Shown here: piece by piece, positions 8,245-17,185 of the stretch
Numbering within the stretch: position 1 is the first letter of the stretch
Layout of the letters: every line of letters begins with the position of its first letter
Assembly: GCF_018638295.1 (NCBI RefSeq)
Contig: NZ_JABTTS010000034.1
Location: 1-58,113 of the forward strand
DNA length: 58,113 bases
Reading direction: 5' to 3'
DNA from: Streptomyces sp. CHD11
Lineage (GTDB): Bacteria; Actinomycetota; Actinomycetes; Streptomycetales; Streptomycetaceae
Translations under genes and position numbers: made by a program
Notes under the pieces: model-generated
What the model saw: the letters and a program-made list of their open reading frames with translations, nothing else
What the model was told of the DNA's origin: nothing
The model's database searches: none

Positions 8245-8703
8245 GTGCACCAATCTATCCGTCCACAGGTAAGAGATGCAAAGCCATTATGACCCTTACT
8301 TCATCGCGCAGGGTGTGTGCTTGGGTACACCGTGGGCCTGGATCTTGATCCGACCGGGGAAGTTTTTCTTCTGCACAACCGGTGGACGGCAAAGCCGCAG
8401 GTCAACAGCGCATGTGGCGAGGAGGTCGGAGCTTGTTCACAGGGCTGTCCACCGGCTCGTGCACAGGTTTTGTGCAGTTCTCCACAGCATTGGGCCGGTC
8501 GTCCACATGGCCTGTGGATAACCAGATTGGCTGACGGTGCCGACGGGCCTACGGTGGTCCGGCGCCCGCTCCGTCCACCGGTTTCACAAACGCCACAAAA
8601 CCGGCGCGCGACAAACGGAGTCGGGCGTCCTATTTGTCAGTGCCGTGCCGTAGAACAGAATGGCGCGGCGAGGTCCGCTCGGCGGACGGGAGGAGGTGGC
8701 TCG
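8245..8703. other. MATE-dnaB intergenic region with DnaA-box-like cluster
   Basis: This 459-bp gap holds a run of 9-mers close to the Streptomyces DnaA box TTGTCCACA: CCGTCCACA (8259), TTGTTCACA (8433), CTGTCCACC (8445), TTCTCCACA (8478), TCGTCCACA (8499), and TTATCCACA on the minus strand (8513-8521). Four of these differ at one position. Five lie within 90 bp. The remaining sequence must carry the dnaB and MATE promoters; I see no open frame of conviction. Confidence 0.65.
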
Positions 8704-10182
8704 GTGAGCATTTCCGAGCCCTTGGACGACCCGTGGGCCGACACCGGTCCCAGTGATCGTCTGCCCGCTTCCCGCCGTCGCGACGACCGCGGCCAGGGCC
8801 GCGACGAGCAGCACGACCGCGGCCGGGACAGCGACGGGTGGGACGGCGGAGGCTCCGCGTTCGAGAGAGTGCCGCCACAGGACCTCGATGCCGAGCAGTC
8901 CGTCCTGGGCGGCATGCTGTTGTCCAAGGACGCCATCGCCGACGTGGTCGAGATCCTCAAGGGCCATGACTTCTACAAGCCGGCCCACGAGACCGTCTAC
9001 ACCGCCATCCTCGATGTCTATGCCAAGGGCGAGCCGGCCGACCCGATCACGATCGCCGCGGAACTGACCAAGCGCGGCGAGATCACCAAGGTCGGCGGGG
9101 CCTCGTATCTGCACACCCTCGTCCAGACGGTTCCCACGGCGGCGAACGCGGCGTACTACGCGGAGATCGTGCACGAGCGTGCCGTACTGCGCCGTCTCGT
9201 CGAAGCGGGTACGCGCATCACCCAGATGGGATACGCGGCCGACGACGACGTGGACGAGATCGTCAACCGCGCGCAGGCGGAGATCTACGCCGTCACCGAA
9301 CAGCGCACCAGCGAGGACTACCTGCCGCTCGGCGACATCATGGAGGGCGCCCTCGACGAGATCGAGGCGATCGGATCGCGCAGCGGCGAGATGACCGGAG
9401 TACCCACCGGGTTCACCGACTTCGACTCGCTCACCAACGGGCTGCACCCCGGGCAGATGATCGTCATCGCCGCGCGCCCCGCGATGGGCAAGTCGACGCT
9501 CGCCCTGGACTTCGCCCGGGCCGCGTCCATCAGGAACAACCTGCCCAGTGTCATCTTCTCGCTCGAGATGGGGCGCAACGAGATCGCGATGCGTCTGCTG
9601 TCCGCCGAGGCCCGTGTCGCCCTGCATCACATGCGTTCCGGCACGATGACCGACGAGGACTGGACGCGTCTGGCGCGCCGGATGCCGGACGTCTCGGCGG
9701 CGCCCCTCTACATCGATGACTCCCCGAACCTGTCGATGATGGAGATCCGTGCCAAGTGCCGTCGCCTGAAGCAGCGCAACGATCTGAAGCTGGTCGTCAT
9801 CGACTACCTCCAGCTGATGCAGTCCGGCGGCTCCAAGCGCGCCGAGAGCCGCCAGCAGGAGGTCTCGGACATGTCCCGTAACCTCAAGCTCCTCGCCAAG
9901 GAACTCGAGGTACCGGTGATCGCGCTCTCCCAGCTCAACCGTGGCCCCGAGCAGCGCACCGACAAGAAGCCGATGGTCTCGGACCTGCGTGAGTCGGGCT
10001 CTATCGAGCAGGACGCCGACATGGTGATCCTGCTGCACCGAGAGGACGCCTACGAGAAGGAGTCCCCACGCGCGGGTGAGGCCGATCTGATCGTGGCGAA
10101 GCACCGAAACGGTCCGACGGCGACGATCACCGTCGCCTTCCAGGGCCACTACTCGCGCTTCGTCGACATGGCACAGACCTGA
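8704..10182 (+). CDS. dnaB: Replicative DNA helicase
   Basis: A 492-residue hexameric 5'-3' helicase that unwinds DNA at the fork. Residues about 1-55 form a hydrophilic Asp/Arg-rich extension typical of Streptomyces. The N-terminal DnaG-interacting domain starts at PPQDLDAEQSVLGGML. The RecA-like domain has Walker A ARPAMGKS (Lys near residue 263), SLEMGRNEI, Walker B VVIDYLQLM and the C-terminal block SDLRESGSIEQDADMVILLHRE. No intein is present. GTG 8704 follows GGAGGAGG. The frame is open upstream to 8317, but that part lies in the DnaA-box region and lacks helicase similarity. Confidence 0.96.
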   Translation: MSISEPLDDPWADTGPSDRLPASRRRDDRGQGRDEQHDRGRDSDGWDGGGSAFERVPPQDLDAEQSVLGGMLLSKDAIADVVEILKGHDFYKPAHETVYTAILDVYAKGEPADPITIAAELTKRGEITKVGGASYLHTLVQTVPTAANAAYYAEIVHERAVLRRLVEAGTRITQMGYAADDDVDEIVNRAQAEIYAVTEQRTSEDYLPLGDIMEGALDEIEAIGSRSGEMTGVPTGFTDFDSLTNGLHPGQMIVIAARPAMGKSTLALDFARAASIRNNLPSVIFSLEMGRNEIAMRLLSAEARVALHHMRSGTMTDEDWTRLARRMPDVSAAPLYIDDSPNLSMMEIRAKCRRLKQRNDLKLVVIDYLQLMQSGGSKRAESRQQEVSDMSRNLKLLAKELEVPVIALSQLNRGPEQRTDKKPMVSDLRESGSIEQDADMVILLHREDAYEKESPRAGEADLIVAKHRNGPTATITVAFQGHYSRFVDMAQT

Positions 10183-10183
10183 C

Positions 10184-10242
10184 CCGTCATGTGGGTTCTC
10201 AGATCCCGTGGCACCGTCTCATTCGATCTTGGCACATGACGG
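10184..10242. terminator. Inverted repeat downstream of dnaB
   Basis: Ten-bp arms CCGTCATGTG (10184-10193) and CACATGACGG (10233-10242) are separated by 39 nt, starting right after the dnaB stop. This is a possible terminator or protein site; the long loop makes it weak. Confidence 0.35.
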
Positions 10243-10447
10243 CCTGTCCGTGAGACGCGCAGGTCAGGGGAGTGCGCCACGTCAGGGGCGCCGTCGGATC
10301 CAGGTCGGGTTCCGGCAGCGCCCATGAGGTGCGCGGGCCGGCTCGGGATCCCGCGCGTGGTGCGTGGCGTACCACTTCAGGCGGGCCCCGGCAGGCGCGG
10401 TACGGGGCGTGCGGCCTGCCGTGCCGTGTGGCCGCGCGGGATGCGGC

Positions 10448-11341
10448 TCAGATGACCAGGACCCGGCGCCCGCGCGTGTGACCGGCTTGGCTGTCGATGT
10501 GGGCCGCCGCGGCCTCGGCGAGCGCGTACGATTTCGCGACCGGGATGTGGAGTCGGCCCCACGAGATCATGTCGATGGCCTGTGCGAGCGCCGCGGGCAT
10601 GCTGCCGGCCGTACCGGAGAACCGGGCACCGAACTCCGGCGCACCGAGATCGGCGATGGAGACGACCTTCTCCGGATTCCCGGTCAGCTCGACCAGCTCG
10701 CGGATCACACCCGAACCGGCCAGATCGAGAGCCGCGTCGACGGTACCGAGCCGCCGGACCCGCTCAGCCCAGCCCTCGCCGTAGGTGGTGGCGAGGGCAC
10801 CGAGACCGCGCAGATACCCCTGGTTCGCGGCACCGGCCGTGCCGATCACCGTGATGCCGCGGTCGCGGGCGATCTGCAGCACCGCCGATCCGACTCCCCC
10901 GGCCGCGCCGCTGACCAGAAGAGTCTGGCCCCGCCGCACACCGGTCTCACCGATGACGCGCAGCGCGGTCTCCATCACGGAGGGGTACCCCGCCGCCTCC
11001 TCGAACGTCAGCTCCGACGGCATCCGGGCCCAGGCCGACAGCACGGCGGTCTCGGCGTAGGTGCTGGAGCCCTCGCCGAACACCCGGTCACCGACCTCGA
11101 CCCCCACGACGCCCTCGCCGACCTCGTCCACCACCCCGGCGGCGTCGAGCCCGAGCCCGGAGGGCAGCTCGACCGGATGGGCCCCCAGGATCTGGCCTTC
11201 ACGGATTCTCCAGTCGACGGGATTCACGCCCGCCGCCCGTACGGCGATGCGTATGTGGCCGGGGCCCGCGTGGGGCTCCTCGGCGTCAACGAGTTGCAGA
11301 ACGTCCGGACCGCCGAACTCGGCGAAGCTCACCTTCTTCAT
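10448..11341 (-). CDS. Zinc-independent MDR-family oxidoreductase (quinone reductase-like)
   Basis: A 297-residue medium-chain dehydrogenase/reductase starting MKKVSFAEFGGPDVLQLVD. The GroES-like N-terminal half lacks zinc ligands; the nucleotide site reads SGAAGGVGSAVLQIARDRG, so NADPH-dependent quinone or enone reduction is likely. ATG 11341 is chosen; another ATG at 11353 would add four residues. It is divergent from a TetR regulator with 70 bp between the starts, the usual layout of a repressor and its target. It probably handles a reactive electrophile or quinone; the substrate is unknown. Confidence 0.82.
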   Translation of the reverse strand: MKKVSFAEFGGPDVLQLVDAEEPHAGPGHIRIAVRAAGVNPVDWRIREGQILGAHPVELPSGLGLDAAGVVDEVGEGVVGVEVGDRVFGEGSSTYAETAVLSAWARMPSELTFEEAAGYPSVMETALRVIGETGVRRGQTLLVSGAAGGVGSAVLQIARDRGITVIGTAGAANQGYLRGLGALATTYGEGWAERVRRLGTVDAALDLAGSGVIRELVELTGNPEKVVSIADLGAPEFGARFSGTAGSMPAALAQAIDMISWGRLHIPVAKSYALAEAAAAHIDSQAGHTRGRRVLVI

Positions 11342-11411
11342 GCCGCCGAACATAACACTAACCGATAGCTTTTCCTTACAGTTATTCTTTCGTACCTGGT
11401 AGTCTGCGTTC
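11342..11411. promoter_or_regulatory. Divergent promoter region, oxidoreductase/TetR
   Basis: A 70-bp AT-rich interval. On the plus strand TTACAG and TAGTCT, about 18 bp apart, could serve the tetR-like gene. It is the natural operator location for the TetR protein, although I cannot define a clean palindrome. Confidence 0.4.
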
Positions 11412-12020
11412 ATGACCGTGGAGTCCGGACGCCGTGAGCGCAAGAAGGCCGCGACCCGCCAGAAGATCGCCGACACCGCGCTGCGCCTCTTCCTGGAACG
11501 CGGCTACGACGCGGTGGGCATCCGGGACGTAGCCGCCGAGGCCGACGTGGCCGTCACCACGCTCTTCTCCCACTTCGCCTCGAAAGAGGCCCTGGTGTTC
11601 GAGCAGGACGAGGACTTCGAGCAGCGCCTCACGCGGGCGGTCACCGGCCGGGCGCCGCACGAGCCGCTCATCCCCGCGCTGCGCCGCGAGATTCTGGCCC
11701 TGGTGCGGCATTGCACCGCGGAAAGCGCCGCCCCGATCTGGCGCATGATCGACGCCTCTCCCGCCCTGCGGAAGTACGAGGAGTCGATCCGCCTGCGCCA
11801 CGCGGATGCCCTGGCCACGGTCATCGCCGCCGATTCCGGTCTGACCCGGAGCGAGACCGCCGCCCGCACCATCGCGCGGTTCGTGATCGACGCCTACTCA
11901 CTGGCCCGCGAAGCGGCCGACCCCCAGGCCGCCCTGGACGAGATCTTCCCCATGATCGAGGCGGCGTGGGAGGCCACCCGTCCTGCTCCGAGCGCCGGTC
12001 CACGTACCGACACGGCGTGA
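11412..12020 (+). CDS. TetR-family transcriptional regulator
   Basis: A 202-residue regulator. The N-terminal helix-turn-helix spans about residues 8-55 (RERKKAATRQKIADTALRLFLERGYDAVGIRDVAAEADVAVTTLFSHFASKEALV). The C-terminal ligand domain is divergent, so no inducer can be predicted. It very likely represses the divergent oxidoreductase and itself. Start ATG 11412. Confidence 0.88.
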   Translation: MTVESGRRERKKAATRQKIADTALRLFLERGYDAVGIRDVAAEADVAVTTLFSHFASKEALVFEQDEDFEQRLTRAVTGRAPHEPLIPALRREILALVRHCTAESAAPIWRMIDASPALRKYEESIRLRHADALATVIAADSGLTRSETAARTIARFVIDAYSLAREAADPQAALDEIFPMIEAAWEATRPAPSAGPRTDTA

Positions 12021-12125
12021 GGCAGTGAGCGGATCCGCTGGTTGCGGGATCGATGCCCGACACGTGCCGCGGGAACCTGCCCGTCACCGCGGCGCCTGGT
12101 CCGGCCACCGTGCTGGACTGAGCGC

Positions 12126-13511
12126 ATGACGACGCCTGAGGAAGAACTGCTGCCCGGAACCCGACGCGCCCTGCTGCACCGGATCGCCGTAGCCCAGAGC
12201 ACGGGGCGTGCCCCCTCCCTGGTCGCGGCCGTGGCGCGGGGCGGCAAGACGGTGTGGACCGGGGCACGAGCCGGGATGGGCGGACAGACCTCGGACGAGA
12301 ACGTGCAGTACCGGATCGGTTCGATCACCAAGACCTTCACCGCGGTCCTGGTGCTCCGGCTGCGTGACGCGGGAATGCTGGACCTCTCCGATCCGCTGGA
12401 CCGACACCTTCCGGGCACGGGGGTGGGTGAGGCGACGATCGCCGAGCTGCTCTCGCACAGTGGTGGCCTGGCCGCCGAGACTCCAGGCCCCTGGTGGGAG
12501 CGGACCCCGGGTTCCCTGCGGCCCGGGCTCGCCGATGTACTGGGCGAACAGCCGCAGGTACACGCAAGGGGACGGCGGTTCCATTACTCGAACCCGGGAT
12601 ACGCCGTGCTGGGCGCCCTGGTCGAGAAGCTCCGCGGTGCTCCGTGGGAAGCAGTCCTCAGGCGGGAAGTGCTCGAACCGCTGGGCCTGCATCGCACGAG
12701 TGGAAGACCGGAGGCGCCGCATGCGGATGGCTGGGCGGTGCACCCGTGGGCGGATGTGATGATGCCCGAGCCCCTGGAGGATCTCGGGGTGATGGCACCC
12801 GCAGGGCAACTGTGGTCCACCGCCGGTGACCTGTCGCGTTTCGCGGCCTTCCTGGCCCGGGGGGACGAGCGAGTACTGAGCGCCGAGTCCCTGTGGGAGA
12901 TGATCACCCCGGCGACACCGGTCGAGGCGGCGGACGTGGCCGACGGCTACGCGTACTGCCTGGGCGTTGAGCTTCGTCACCAGCACGGACGTGCTCTCAT
13001 CGGACACACCGGGTCGCTTCCGGGTTTTCTTGCCTGTCTGACCGTCAGCGTGGCCGACGACGTGAGCGCGGTCGTCCTCACCAACTGCACATCGGGGCCC
13101 GCGCCGTACACGGTCGCCGCGGATCTCGTCCGGATCGTCGCAGAGGCGGAACCGCGTATCCCGGCTCCCTGGCAGCCGTTGCGGGAGGCCGATCCGACGG
13201 TGCTGGAACTGGTGGGCCAGTGGTACTGGGGGACGCACGCCTTCGCGCTGCGCCTCTCGGCCGACGGCTTCGTCTCGCTGGAGCCGCTGTCCGGCAACGG
13301 CCGGCGCTCACGTTTCCGTTCGAACGGGGACGGGACATGGAGGGGGCTGGAGGGTTACTACGCCGGTGAGGTCCTGAAGGCCGTACGACGGCCGGACGGA
13401 ACGGTGCGTCATCTCGACCTGGGATCGTTCGTGTTCACGCGCCGGCCCTATGAGGAGAGGGCCGGCGTACCCGGCGGAGCGGATACCGAGGGGTGGCGGG
13501 GTATCGGCTAG
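12126..13511 (+). CDS. Serine hydrolase, beta-lactamase/class C PBP fold
   Basis: A 461-residue protein with the penicillin-recognising fold: SITK (Ser66-Lys69) as the SxxK nucleophile motif, YSN (Tyr154-Asn156) as the YxN motif, and GHTGSLPG near residue 300 as the third motif. A C-terminal domain of about 100 residues follows. Relatives include D-aminopeptidases, esterases and AmpC-like enzymes, so a beta-lactam role is not implied. No signal peptide is visible; it appears cytoplasmic. ATG 12126 is used because the upstream open part (from 12042) is non-conserved spacer. A parS site lies 38 bp after the stop. Confidence 0.82.
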   Translation: MTTPEEELLPGTRRALLHRIAVAQSTGRAPSLVAAVARGGKTVWTGARAGMGGQTSDENVQYRIGSITKTFTAVLVLRLRDAGMLDLSDPLDRHLPGTGVGEATIAELLSHSGGLAAETPGPWWERTPGSLRPGLADVLGEQPQVHARGRRFHYSNPGYAVLGALVEKLRGAPWEAVLRREVLEPLGLHRTSGRPEAPHADGWAVHPWADVMMPEPLEDLGVMAPAGQLWSTAGDLSRFAAFLARGDERVLSAESLWEMITPATPVEAADVADGYAYCLGVELRHQHGRALIGHTGSLPGFLACLTVSVADDVSAVVLTNCTSGPAPYTVAADLVRIVAEAEPRIPAPWQPLREADPTVLELVGQWYWGTHAFALRLSADGFVSLEPLSGNGRRSRFRSNGDGTWRGLEGYYAGEVLKAVRRPDGTVRHLDLGSFVFTRRPYEERAGVPGGADTEGWRGIG

Positions 13512-13548
13512 CCCCACCCGGTCGCCGGGGGAGTCGGGGCCAGGCCCT

Positions 13549-13562
13549 GTTTCACGTGAAAC
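13549..13562. promoter_or_regulatory. parS (ParB-binding) site
   Basis: Perfect GTTTCACGTGAAAC between the convergent serine hydrolase and GNAT genes. Confidence 0.93.
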
Positions 13563-13581
13563 CAGGACCCGGGGCGTCGTG

Positions 13582-14034
13582 TCACAGCGGTAGCTTGAAG
13601 CCCAGGTGGGAGGCCGTGAAGCCGAGCCGCTCATAGAAGCGGTGGGCATCGGTGCGGGTGTTGTCGGATGTCAGCTGAACCAGTCGGCATCCCTCCCGGC
13701 GGGATGTGCCGATGGCCCACTCGATCAGCAGGGTACCCAGGCCGGTGCCGCGCTCGTCCGCGTGGACGCGGACCCCTTCGATGATCGACCTGGTCGAGCC
13801 GCGGCGGGACAGTCCTGGAACGATCGTGAGCTGCAGCGTACCGACGACGCGTTCCTCGCGGACCGCCACGACCAGGTGCTGGTTCGGGTCGGCTTCGATC
13901 CGTTCCATAGCGGTCAGATAGGGAGTGGCGTCGTCCGGTGACTCACGCTGGGCGCCCAGGGGGTCGTCGGCGAGCATGCCGACGATCGCCGGGATGTCAC
14001 CGGCGACCGCGGCGCGTATCTCAAGATCTCCCAT
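13582..14034 (-). CDS. GNAT-family N-acetyltransferase
   Basis: A 150-residue single-domain GNAT. Motif A is VRVHADERGTGLGTLLIEWAI (the RGTGLG loop binds acetyl-CoA pyrophosphate); motif B ends HRFYERLGFTAS. It starts MGDLEIRAAVAGDIPAIVGML, the usual beta1-alpha1 opening. Target unknown. It is convergent with the serine hydrolase gene and followed upstream by a decayed region. Confidence 0.88.
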   Translation of the reverse strand: MGDLEIRAAVAGDIPAIVGMLADDPLGAQRESPDDATPYLTAMERIEADPNQHLVVAVREERVVGTLQLTIVPGLSRRGSTRSIIEGVRVHADERGTGLGTLLIEWAIGTSRREGCRLVQLTSDNTRTDAHRFYERLGFTASHLGFKLPL

Positions 14035-14063
14035 GACGGCAGCCTATGCGGGGACCGGGGCCT

Positions 14064-14190
14064 TCAGGGTTTCCGGGGCCCCAGCGGCACCAGTTCCGGG
14101 TTTCTCGCCCCCTGCTCGAGGGCCTCGCGCAGGGCGGTGTCATCGGTCGGCCGTGCCTCGTCCAGGGGCTCGAGACCGGCCTCGGTGACA
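14064..14190 (-). pseudogene. C-terminal fragment of an unidentified gene
   Basis: A minus-strand frame ending at 14064 (last residues ELVPLGPRKP) has strongly G/C third positions for about 40 codons (EAGLEPLDEARPTDDTALREALEQ region). Farther upstream the strand with coding character switches to plus, where the GlcG relic begins. No start codon with a ribosome-binding site is visible. I interpret it as the 3' remnant of a truncated gene, but I do not recognise the family; it could also be chance. Confidence 0.3.
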
Positions 14191-14561
14191 TTGGTGTCCG
14201 TCCGTGAGGCCGCCGAGGCGGCCGGAGTCACGGTCGGCGTCACCGTGCTCGACGCCGGCGGCCACTTGCTCACCTCCCGTCCCGCCGGGACGACCGCGCG
14301 GTGATGATCTCCGGTGAGACCAGCACCCGCAAGGCGTACACCACGCTCCAACCGCACGCGTCCACCGCCGGACTCGTGGACGCCGTACGGCCCGGAGGCC
14401 TTTTCCACACCCTGCCCGCACTCGACCGGCCGCTGCTGTTCACCGCCGGTGGTGTGCCCATCCGGCGCGACGGACGGCCCATCGGCGCGATCGGCGTCGG
14501 TGGCGGCGCGCCGGAGCAGGACCCCGCCTTCGCCACGGCGGCGATGGAGGCCATCGCCTGA
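14185..14561 (+). pseudogene. Frameshifted, N-terminally truncated GlcG/HbpS-type gene
   Basis: Two plus-strand frames carry consecutive pieces of a GlcG/HbpS (DUF336) domain. Frame A from about 14185 reads VSVREAAEAAGVTVGVTVLDAGGHLLTSR, then stops at 14302-14304. Frame B reads RDDRAVMISGETSTRKAYTTL, continues through LLFTAGGVPIRRDGRPIGAIGVGGGAPEQD and stops just after 14561. Together they align to the usual order of a domain of about 140 residues. A net one-base loss (or two-base gain) between about 14268 and 14300 would explain the break. The first 25 or so residues are missing as well. HbpS-type proteins bind haem; here the gene looks dead. A sequencing error could mimic the shift but not the missing N-terminus. 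Confidence 0.7.
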
Positions 14562-14635
14562 CGCCCTGCCTCGTGACACACGGCGGCGCCGGTACTGAGT
14601 CTCCTCAGGTCCCGGCGCCACCGCTTCGGTGGGTG

Positions 14636-15502
14636 TCAGCCCGCCGCGACCGTCACCGGGGCGAACCGGCGGCTCCGGTCCCCGGGCAGCTCCGTGACCC
14701 CGTACGTCATGACGTCGTTGAACGCGACGGACGACAGTCCATGATCCTTCGCCCAGCCCAGCAGTTCCTCGTGCCATACGTCGATGTCGGTGCGCAGGGG
14801 CCGGTCGGTGTGCTCGGCGAGGGAGGCGAGCAGCGCCTGCGCGGTCGCGGTGTCACGGGCGATCAGCGGGCCCACGACATGAGTCTCCATGTTGGGCCAG
14901 GCGGCCGCGTATCCGATGAGCTGTCCGGACTCCTCGGCGACGCGCAGCTGATCGGCGAAGGCGGGCAGCCGGGTCACGATGTGCGTGCGGTCCGCTCCGA
15001 AGACCTCCTCGTCGAGCCGGAGGATCGCGGGAAGGTCGCCCGCCGTCGCGGCACGGGTGGCGACCGCCTGCCGCGTAGCCGGCGGGAGAAGGCGACCCCG
15101 CAGCATCTCTGCCCGGCCGGTGACCTTGAAGCCGAACTCCTCGTAGAGCGGTCTGCCGGACGGGGTGGCATGCAGGGTGAGCGGAGTCGTCCCCATCGCC
15201 GCGACGACATGACGCGTCAGCCGGCGTCCCACCCCCCGGCGCGCATGCCGTCGTGCGACCAGGACCATGCCGATGGCCGCGAAAGCGGGCTGCCGCTGTG
15301 GCCCGTACTCGGTGATGATGCAGGCGGTCACCAGACCACCGCCGGGGTCGTCGATGCCGTACCCCTTCCCGGCCGCGAGGAGGAGACCCCACTTGTGCTC
15401 CTCTCGTGGCCACCCCCGGTCCTCGGACAAGTCGGCGCAGGCGGTGAGATCGCGGAGCGTCAGTCGGCGGATGGGCGATGAGTCAAGGGAAGGTGTCGAC
15501 AC
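14636..15502 (-). CDS. Tandem-domain GNAT acetyltransferase
   Basis: About 288 residues with two GNAT-like halves. The N-terminal half has IGMVLVARRHARRGVGRRLTRHVV (RRGVGR acetyl-CoA loop) and YEEFGFKVTGRAEML; the C-terminal half starts about residue 145 (VATRAATAGDLPAILRLDEEVFGADR) and is more degenerate. Similar two-domain acetyltransferases are common in actinomycetes, targets unknown. GTG 15502 (VSTPSLDSSP) is the best start; no ATG precedes the domain and the frame farther upstream overlaps the Nudix gene. Probably co-transcribed with the Nudix gene 88 bp upstream. Confidence 0.72.
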   Translation of the reverse strand: MSTPSLDSSPIRRLTLRDLTACADLSEDRGWPREEHKWGLLLAAGKGYGIDDPGGGLVTACIITEYGPQRQPAFAAIGMVLVARRHARRGVGRRLTRHVVAAMGTTPLTLHATPSGRPLYEEFGFKVTGRAEMLRGRLLPPATRQAVATRAATAGDLPAILRLDEEVFGADRTHIVTRLPAFADQLRVAEESGQLIGYAAAWPNMETHVVGPLIARDTATAQALLASLAEHTDRPLRTDIDVWHEELLGWAKDHGLSSVAFNDVMTYGVTELPGDRSRRFAPVTVAAG

Positions 15503-15590
15503 GCAGGTCAGGCTGTCCGACAGGGGGCTTCGGCGTCCACCTGTTTGGGCAGACCCGCACGGGCTTTCAGCCATGCGGGAAGCGTCGGGG

Positions 15591-16073
15591 TCAGCCCAGG
15601 TCGGGGGCGTGCATGGCGCGCACACCTTCGATGTTGCCGTCCAGGTAGTGCCGCAGCGACAGCGGTACGAGGTGGACGGAGGCGATACCGACACGGGTGA
15701 ACGGCACCCGGACGATCTCGTACTCACCGACGGGTTCGTCGACCTCTGGACCGTGCCGCAGGGACGGGTCCATGGATTCCAGACGGCAGACGAAGAAGTG
15801 CTGCACCTTGACGCCGGTGGCGCCGCCGTCCTCGCCGATGTGCTCCACGGTGTCGACGAAACAGGGCACCACATCGGTGATCTTCGCGCCGAGCTCCTCG
15901 TACACCTCCCGGTGCAGGGCGTCCACGACGGTCGAGTCCTCCGGTTCCACACCGCCGCCCGGAGTGAGCCAGTACGGATCCATGCCAGGTTTGGTGCGCT
16001 TGATGAGAACCAGATGCTCGCCGTCCAGCAGAACGGCTCGTGCGGTGCGCTTGACCACGGGTCGGACGGTCAT
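15591..16073 (-). CDS. Nudix hydrolase
   Basis: A 160-residue protein with a Nudix box at GGGVEPEDSTVVDALHREVYEELGAKI: the core REVYEELG is intact, while the first glutamate position of the consensus appears to be Ser. Nudix enzymes hydrolyse nucleoside diphosphate derivatives using Mg2+ bound by the REx2EE glutamates. ATG 16073 (MTVRPVVKRTAR) is chosen; an ATG at 16121 would place a parS-like site inside the coding region. It has LysR upstream and GNAT downstream, all leftward. Substrate unknown. Confidence 0.83.
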   Translation of the reverse strand: MTVRPVVKRTARAVLLDGEHLVLIKRTKPGMDPYWLTPGGGVEPEDSTVVDALHREVYEELGAKITDVVPCFVDTVEHIGEDGGATGVKVQHFFVCRLESMDPSLRHGPEVDEPVGEYEIVRVPFTRVGIASVHLVPLSLRHYLDGNIEGVRAMHAPDLG

Positions 16074-16094
16074 GGGGACAATGTGGCCCGACTG

Positions 16095-16108
16095 GTTCCA
16101 CGTGAAAC
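16095..16108. promoter_or_regulatory. parS-like site, one mismatch
   Basis: GTTCCACGTGAAAC differs from the parS consensus at the fourth base. It lies about 21 bp upstream of the Nudix start, where ParB binding could also affect the promoter. Confidence 0.7.
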
Positions 16109-16160
16109 ATCGTGCGATCACACGGACCGGTTTCGGGCAGTGTGCTCCCCGCCTCGCGGC

Positions 16161-17066
16161 TCAGCACCAGTCGGTCGCCGCCTGCACCAGCCGCGCGTGG
16201 GCCCGCGCGATGTGCGGCAGTGCCAGTGTGCCCGTGCGGATCACCAGGAAGTAGGTGCGCAGCGGGGGCACCGCCGGTTCATGCAAGGTGACCACCTCCC
16301 CGCGCTCGAGCGCTCCCGTACACAGGTAACGCGGCAGTACTGCCAGCCCCGCGCCTGCGGTGGCGCAGGACAGCACCGCGCGTAGATCCGGGACGATGAC
16401 GGTGCCCGGGGCGGCCGGACGGGAGTCGAAGACGGACGCCCAGTAGCGGGCGACGAACGGCAGCGACTCGTGCACCTCGACCACCGGGATCCGTTCCAGG
16501 GCGGACGGGCCGGCCCTGTGGTGCGTGCCGGATCCGCTCCGCTCGGCCCAACGCGGGGCGGCGACCAGGACGTGCTCCTCGTCGCAGAGCGCAGTCGACG
16601 AGAGCAGGGCACCGCGTGGACGGGCCGTGCTGATGGCCAGATCGTGATGTCCGGCGGCAAGCCCTTCCAGGGTTTCCTCGGCGGTTCCGAAGGAGGCGCG
16701 CAGGGCGAAACCCCGGCCGTCCTCCCGGGCCAGTTCGGTGAGCGAGGGCAGCGCCCGCTCGGCGGTGAACTCCGGAGGGCCGGCCAGATGCAGTGTCCGT
16801 GAGAAGGAGCCGTCCGCAGGCCCGAACTCGGCTATCTCCACCAGGGCGTCGAGATGCGGTGCGGCCCTGTGGGCCAGCTCGTCCCCGATGGTCGTCGGCG
16901 TCACACCGCGCGCCCGGCGCAGAAAGAGAGGACGTCCCAGCTGCCGTTCCAGCGTTCTTATCTGAGAGGTGACGGCCGGCTGGGAGAGGCCCAGCAGAGC
17001 GGCGGCACGGGTGAAGGAACCGGCCCGGTGCACGGTCACAAAGGTCCGCAGCAAGGCCAGGTCCAC
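16161..17066 (-). CDS. LysR-family transcriptional regulator
   Basis: A 301-residue LTTR. The winged helix-turn-helix is at residues 1-60 (MDLALLRTFVTVHRAGSFTRAAALLGLSQPAVTSQIRTLE), followed by a periplasmic-binding-protein-like effector domain. GTG 17066 is supported by GAGGAGGG just upstream. An imperfect CTAT-N10-ATAG dyad at 17115-17132 in the upstream region could be its own binding site. No divergent partner gene is present, so the target is unclear; the Nudix gene downstream may be co-transcribed. Confidence 0.87.
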   Translation of the reverse strand: MDLALLRTFVTVHRAGSFTRAAALLGLSQPAVTSQIRTLERQLGRPLFLRRARGVTPTTIGDELAHRAAPHLDALVEIAEFGPADGSFSRTLHLAGPPEFTAERALPSLTELAREDGRGFALRASFGTAEETLEGLAAGHHDLAISTARPRGALLSSTALCDEEHVLVAAPRWAERSGSGTHHRAGPSALERIPVVEVHESLPFVARYWASVFDSRPAAPGTVIVPDLRAVLSCATAGAGLAVLPRYLCTGALERGEVVTLHEPAVPPLRTYFLVIRTGTLALPHIARAHARLVQAATDWC

Positions 17067-17185
17067 GGCACACCCTCCTCGGTCGGCCTCGGCTGCGCGT
17101 CCGGACGTGGCCAACTATAAAAATGTCGATAGGTCGCTGTCGCTACTGTGATTGGACACTGACACTCAGTCAACTAGCCTTGGCT

